Notes under the pieces: generated by a model
Told to the model about the DNA's origin: nothing
Seen by the model: the letters and a program-made list of their open reading frames with translations, nothing else
The model's database searches: none
Program-made: the position numbers and the translations under genes
Shown: positions 61,789 through 64,000 of the stretch, in pieces
Layout of the letters: every line of letters begins with the position of its first letter
Position numbering within the stretch: position 1 is the stretch's first letter
Assembly (NCBI RefSeq): GCF_026341775.1
Contig: NZ_JAPEOB010000001.1
Span: 3,162,001 to 3,226,000, forward strand
Direction of reading: 5' to 3'
Source of the DNA: Streptomyces sp. NBC_00654
Lineage (GTDB): Bacteria > Actinomycetota > Actinomycetes > Streptomycetales > Streptomycetaceae
Length of the DNA: 64,000 nucleotides

Positions 61789-62885
61789 CCCGGGGACGGA
61801 CCGCGCCGCACCGCGTGCTCGCCCTGGTGGTCGGGATCGAGCGGTACGCCGCCGGCGACGGCTGGAACCTGCCGGGCCCGGTCAGGGACGCCCTGCGGTT
61901 CCGTGACTGGCTGCTGGCACGCGGCGTACCGGAGACCAACATCCTGCTCCACCTCGCGCCGCTGGACGGCGAGGACCCGGGCGTCCCCTTCCGTCCGGCC
62001 GACCACAACTCCCTGCGCAGCGCCTTCGTCACCGGCATCCCCGCCCGCAGCGGCGACGCGCTGTGGGTGTGGTGGGGCGGGCACGGGGTGCTGGACAGGG
62101 ACGAGCGCCTGCGGCTCTACTGCGCCGACGCGACCGTCACCGACCGGCGCAACATCGATGTCGAGTCGGCCCGCGACACCCTCAGGAGCGACACGCTCAC
62201 CGGCTTCGCGCGGCAGACGTGGATGGTCGACGCGTGTCAGACGTTCGACGAACGCCACAACTTCCCGCACTCACTGCCGGACGAACGGCTCCCGGCGGGG
62301 CAGCGGGTCCAGGCCCATGAGCAGGTCCTGATGTTCGCGGCCACCAGGGGCCAGCGCGCGGCCAACGATCCCGAGCGCCGCACAGGGGTGTTCTCGGACA
62401 TCGTGCTGCGGGAACTCCCCGCCGACCCGGTGCCCGACCCCGACGCCCTGTTCGAGGCGGTACGCGGCCGGCTGGACGTGCTCCGGGCGGCGGGCGGCAC
62501 CGACCAGCTGCCGACCCTCCACCTGCACAGACCCGGCCGTACCGAGGCTTCTGTCTCCCCGCGGGGCCCGGCGGAGGCCCGTGCGACCGGGGCCCGGTCG
62601 ACGGCCCGGCTCGTCGAAGCGCTGTTGGCCTACCCCCTGATGAACGACCGTGAGGAACGGCAGGCGCTCGTCCGTGAACTGCCCGCCGTCGTCGTCGGCC
62701 GGATGCCGAGGCACTCGATGCCGCGGACCGATGTCATCGGCATCGTACGGACTCTCGGGGCGCATCCGGACAGACTGGGAGAACTCTTCGACGCGGTCAC
62801 CCTGTTCGACGTCGATCCGGAACGTGCTGCCGAACTCCAAGAGGCCATACAGGAGTTGATCGCTTCCCAGCGGGCAGGAAAATGA
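61785..62885 (+). CDS. Caspase-family protease with C-terminal effector-associated domain (EAD2-like)
   Basis: 366 residues. The caspase-like fold shows LALVVGIERYAAG at the first strand, catalytic His100 in WVWWGGHGVLD and catalytic Cys151 in TWMVDACQTFDE, followed by VLMFAATRGQRAAND. A linker (about 240-275) leads to a helical domain of about 85 residues: RLVEALLAYPLMNDREERQALVRELP, then PRHSMPRTDVIGIVRTLGAHPDRL. This closely fits EAD2-type effector-associated domains, which tether effectors to regulators by homotypic contact. Activation could cause proteolytic suicide or processing of a partner, perhaps the adjacent hydrolase or peptide. It overlaps the hydrolase gene (GTGA). Confidence 0.88.
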   Translation: MTRGRTAPHRVLALVVGIERYAAGDGWNLPGPVRDALRFRDWLLARGVPETNILLHLAPLDGEDPGVPFRPADHNSLRSAFVTGIPARSGDALWVWWGGHGVLDRDERLRLYCADATVTDRRNIDVESARDTLRSDTLTGFARQTWMVDACQTFDERHNFPHSLPDERLPAGQRVQAHEQVLMFAATRGQRAANDPERRTGVFSDIVLRELPADPVPDPDALFEAVRGRLDVLRAAGGTDQLPTLHLHRPGRTEASVSPRGPAEARATGARSTARLVEALLAYPLMNDREERQALVRELPAVVVGRMPRHSMPRTDVIGIVRTLGAHPDRLGELFDAVTLFDVDPERAAELQEAIQELIASQRAGK

Positions 62886-62944
62886 TCGACTGGCGTGATC
62901 ACACGGGTTTCCGGAAGGGGTCCCGTTCGTCATGATGGAGTAAA

Positions 62945-62965
62945 CGGTGGCATCGTGTGCCACCG
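62945..62965 (+). promoter_or_regulatory. Hairpin immediately upstream of the precursor peptide
   Basis: CGGTGGCA (62945-62952), loop TCGTG, TGCCACCG (62958-62965). The 8-bp perfect stem lies between the caspase gene and the ribosome site of the small peptide (62973-62980). It could be an attenuator, an RNA-processing site or a transcript stabiliser that sets peptide output apart from the upstream genes. Confidence 0.5.
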
Positions 62966-62986
62966 CTCGCGAAGGGGGAGCGCGCC

Positions 62987-63178
62987 TTGTACCAGCCGGT
63001 ACCCGCCGACCGCACCACTGACCACGTCGAGAGCGACGTCATGGACCTGGCGGCCGTGAGCATCGCCGACCTGCGCCGCCTCCCGGCCCCCGACCCGGGC
63101 CCACGGCTGCTGGCGGAGATCCGGCGTGCCCGGGGCAACGCCATGGTCGGCGGCTCCGAACCCGGACGGGCCGAATAG
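62987..63178 (+). CDS. Short peptide, candidate RiPP precursor for the adjacent hydroxylase
   Basis: 63 residues from TTG at 62987, which has GGGGGAG 6-7 nt upstream; an in-frame GTG at 62957 lies within the hairpin and is less likely. The middle segment DHVESDVMDLAAVSIADLRRL resembles leader regions of Fxs-type precursors (short acidic stretch, then (V/L)xDLxxVSxADLR). The tail after it (PAPDPGPRLLAEIRRARGNAMVGG, then SEPGRAE) would be the core; it lacks the FxSxx ending, so a cyclophane of that type is not expected. Asn, Arg, Glu and Val near the end are possible sites for oxygenation. It is followed 75 bp later by the aKG-HExxH-type enzyme. Confidence 0.6.
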   Translation: MYQPVPADRTTDHVESDVMDLAAVSIADLRRLPAPDPGPRLLAEIRRARGNAMVGGSEPGRAE

Positions 63179-63252
63179 CGGCGTCGCCGCAGGACCGCAC
63201 GGCCGAACGGAGGACACCGGCAGGGAGCCCGCCGCCAACGACAGGGAGCGAT

Positions 63253-64000
63253 GTGTACGCCCCGATCCGCATGCCCGGCCCGCTGTTCGACGAGATCGCC
63301 TCGGGCGGCGGCTCGCGCGAGGCCGTCGCGTTCCTGGTCGAGGGCGAGCGGACCCGCCGCCTCCTGCTGCTGCGCGAGCTCCTGGACCGGCTCGACGAAC
63401 ACCCCGGCATTCTCGGCCCGTTGGACGCGCCCACGATCTGGCCCGTGCTGGAGACCGCCGCCGCCCGCGCCCCGGACACCGTGGACGCGCTTCTGCTCAG
63501 CCCGCAGGTCGGCAGCTGGCTCGCCCACACCCTGCGCCGTCTGCACGGCACCACCTCGGGTCCGCCGCTGTGGGCGGACGCCGGACAGCTCGCCGCCGTC
63601 GCCGCGACGGCGGCCCTGCGTGCCGGGACGGACGCCGCACTGCTGCTGCCCGCGCGCTCCGCGACGCTCAGCCTCCCGGCACTGGGACTCATCGGACTGC
63701 CGCACCCCCCGGCGGACGCCTTCCACCCGGTGCACGCGGCGGTGTCCGGGGGAGCGATCACGGTCCGGTGCCGGGAGAGCGGCGGGGGATACGGCGATCC
63801 GGTCGTCGTGCGGCCCCTCACCGACCCGGAATCCGCCCACTGGCAGCCGGTGCACCGACTGCCCGTGGGCGAGGGGACGCGTCATGTCCAGCTGGACGAC
63901 ATCGATCCCTACCGGGACCTGGACGAACCGATCGCCCCCGCCCGACTGCTTCCCGGGGAGCTGGACGCGTGGCAGGCCCTGTTCCGGGACGCCCTGACGG
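63253..64000 (+). CDS. aKG-HExxH-type peptide hydroxylase-like protein (3' end outside window)
   Basis: The reading frame is open from GTG at 63253 to the window edge (249 codons visible). The product (MYAPIRMPGPLFDEIASGGG...) matches the N-terminal half of proteins once called HEXXH-motif peptide modification proteins, also found fused to FxsB radical SAM enzymes. Typical strings are LFDEIASGGGSREAVAFLVEGE, VDALLLSPQVGSWLAHTLRRL, WADAGQLAAVAATAALRAG, and VQLDDIDPYRDLDEPIAPARLL. The HExxH metal motif would lie about 50-100 residues further and is not in view. The enzyme is expected to hydroxylate a ribosomal peptide using iron and 2-oxoglutarate. The preceding small peptide is the obvious candidate substrate. 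Confidence 0.78.
   Translation, partial: MYAPIRMPGPLFDEIASGGGSREAVAFLVEGERTRRLLLLRELLDRLDEHPGILGPLDAPTIWPVLETAAARAPDTVDALLLSPQVGSWLAHTLRRLHGTTSGPPLWADAGQLAAVAATAALRAGTDAALLLPARSATLSLPALGLIGLPHPPADAFHPVHAAVSGGAITVRCRESGGGYGDPVVVRPLTDPESAHWQPVHRLPVGEGTRHVQLDDIDPYRDLDEPIAPARLLPGELDAWQALFRDALT

Noticed and set aside
62987..63178. Classical FxsA (FxSxx-COOH) precursor
   Set aside because: The C-terminus reads GSEPGRAE and has no Phe-x-Ser ending. The leader resembles that family, but the core does not.

Overview
The window looks like a Streptomyces (or close streptomycete) chromosome. Base composition is very GC-rich, GTG and TTG starts are common, ATGA/GTGA translational overlaps are frequent, and several families are characteristic of that group: a fused SecDF, ROK and LysR regulators, a class F sortase with a small wall protein, a CYP157/CYP154 pair, and SAV_2336/FxsT-type conflict proteins. 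No insertion sequence, integrase, CRISPR array or rRNA is visible. One tRNA gene (tRNA-Leu, GAG) is present.

Layout. (1) 1-13.4 kb is mixed core and accessory metabolism: the 3' part of secDF, a DUF1275 membrane protein, an XRE/MmyB regulator, pterin carbinolamine dehydratase, a LysR/methyltransferase divergon with three palindromes, a ricin-type lectin, an aldo-keto reductase, an acyl-CoA ligase, a LysR/bile-acid-symporter-like divergon and fdhD. (2) 13.4-15.7 kb holds a KAS III gene followed by a GntR/FCD regulator; both have a GT-NN-AC site upstream. (3) 15.9-27.4 kb is a sugar uptake and processing locus: ROK repressor, ribose-type ABC importer, Gfo/Idh/MocA oxidoreductase, a TIM-barrel isomerase and a 1235-residue secreted protein joining a sugar-dehydrogenase propeller, PKD, a carbohydrate-binding-like region, ThuA and DUF1080. 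(4) 27.4-35.9 kb is one tightly overlapping operon equivalent to the ebo cluster (EboC, EboA, EboB, EboE and an EboF-like phosphatase). A myo-inositol-phosphate-synthase-like enzyme stands where other ebo loci carry the AroB-like EboD, and two extra TIM-barrel isomerases are added. (5) 35.9-45.7 kb carries a decayed OFA-type MFS remnant, a DUF2254 membrane protein, tRNA-Leu, an amino-acid permease, an N-formylglutamate amidohydrolase, a secreted sphingomyelinase-like hydrolase, a sortase with a wall-protein partner, and a two-component system. (6) 45.9-50.6 kb has a STAND/TPR protein whose P-loop lacks the lysine, a CDP-glycerol-glycerophosphotransferase-like gene split by a heptanucleotide repeat, and a GtrA protein. 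(7) 50.9-53.4 kb is a CYP157-CYP154 pair; the first lacks the ExxR arginine. (8) 53.6 kb to the end is a conflict-type locus: VMAP, MoxR AAA+ ATPase, a vWA/NB-ARC/TPR giant, an alpha/beta hydrolase, a caspase-like protease, a short peptide that looks like a RiPP precursor, and the start of an aKG-HExxH-type peptide hydroxylase.

The most noteworthy system is block 8. It joins a VMAP-MoxR-vWA regulatory core to an NB-ARC/TPR sensor, two candidate effectors and a peptide-modification module. Related effector-associated domains seem to occur at the VMAP N-terminus and the caspase C-terminus. Next are the ebo-type operon with an inositol-phosphate-synthase-like member, and the (TGTCCGG)6 tract, whose copy number decides whether the cell-surface transferase gene is in frame. 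All assignments were made by eye from sequence; no database search was run.
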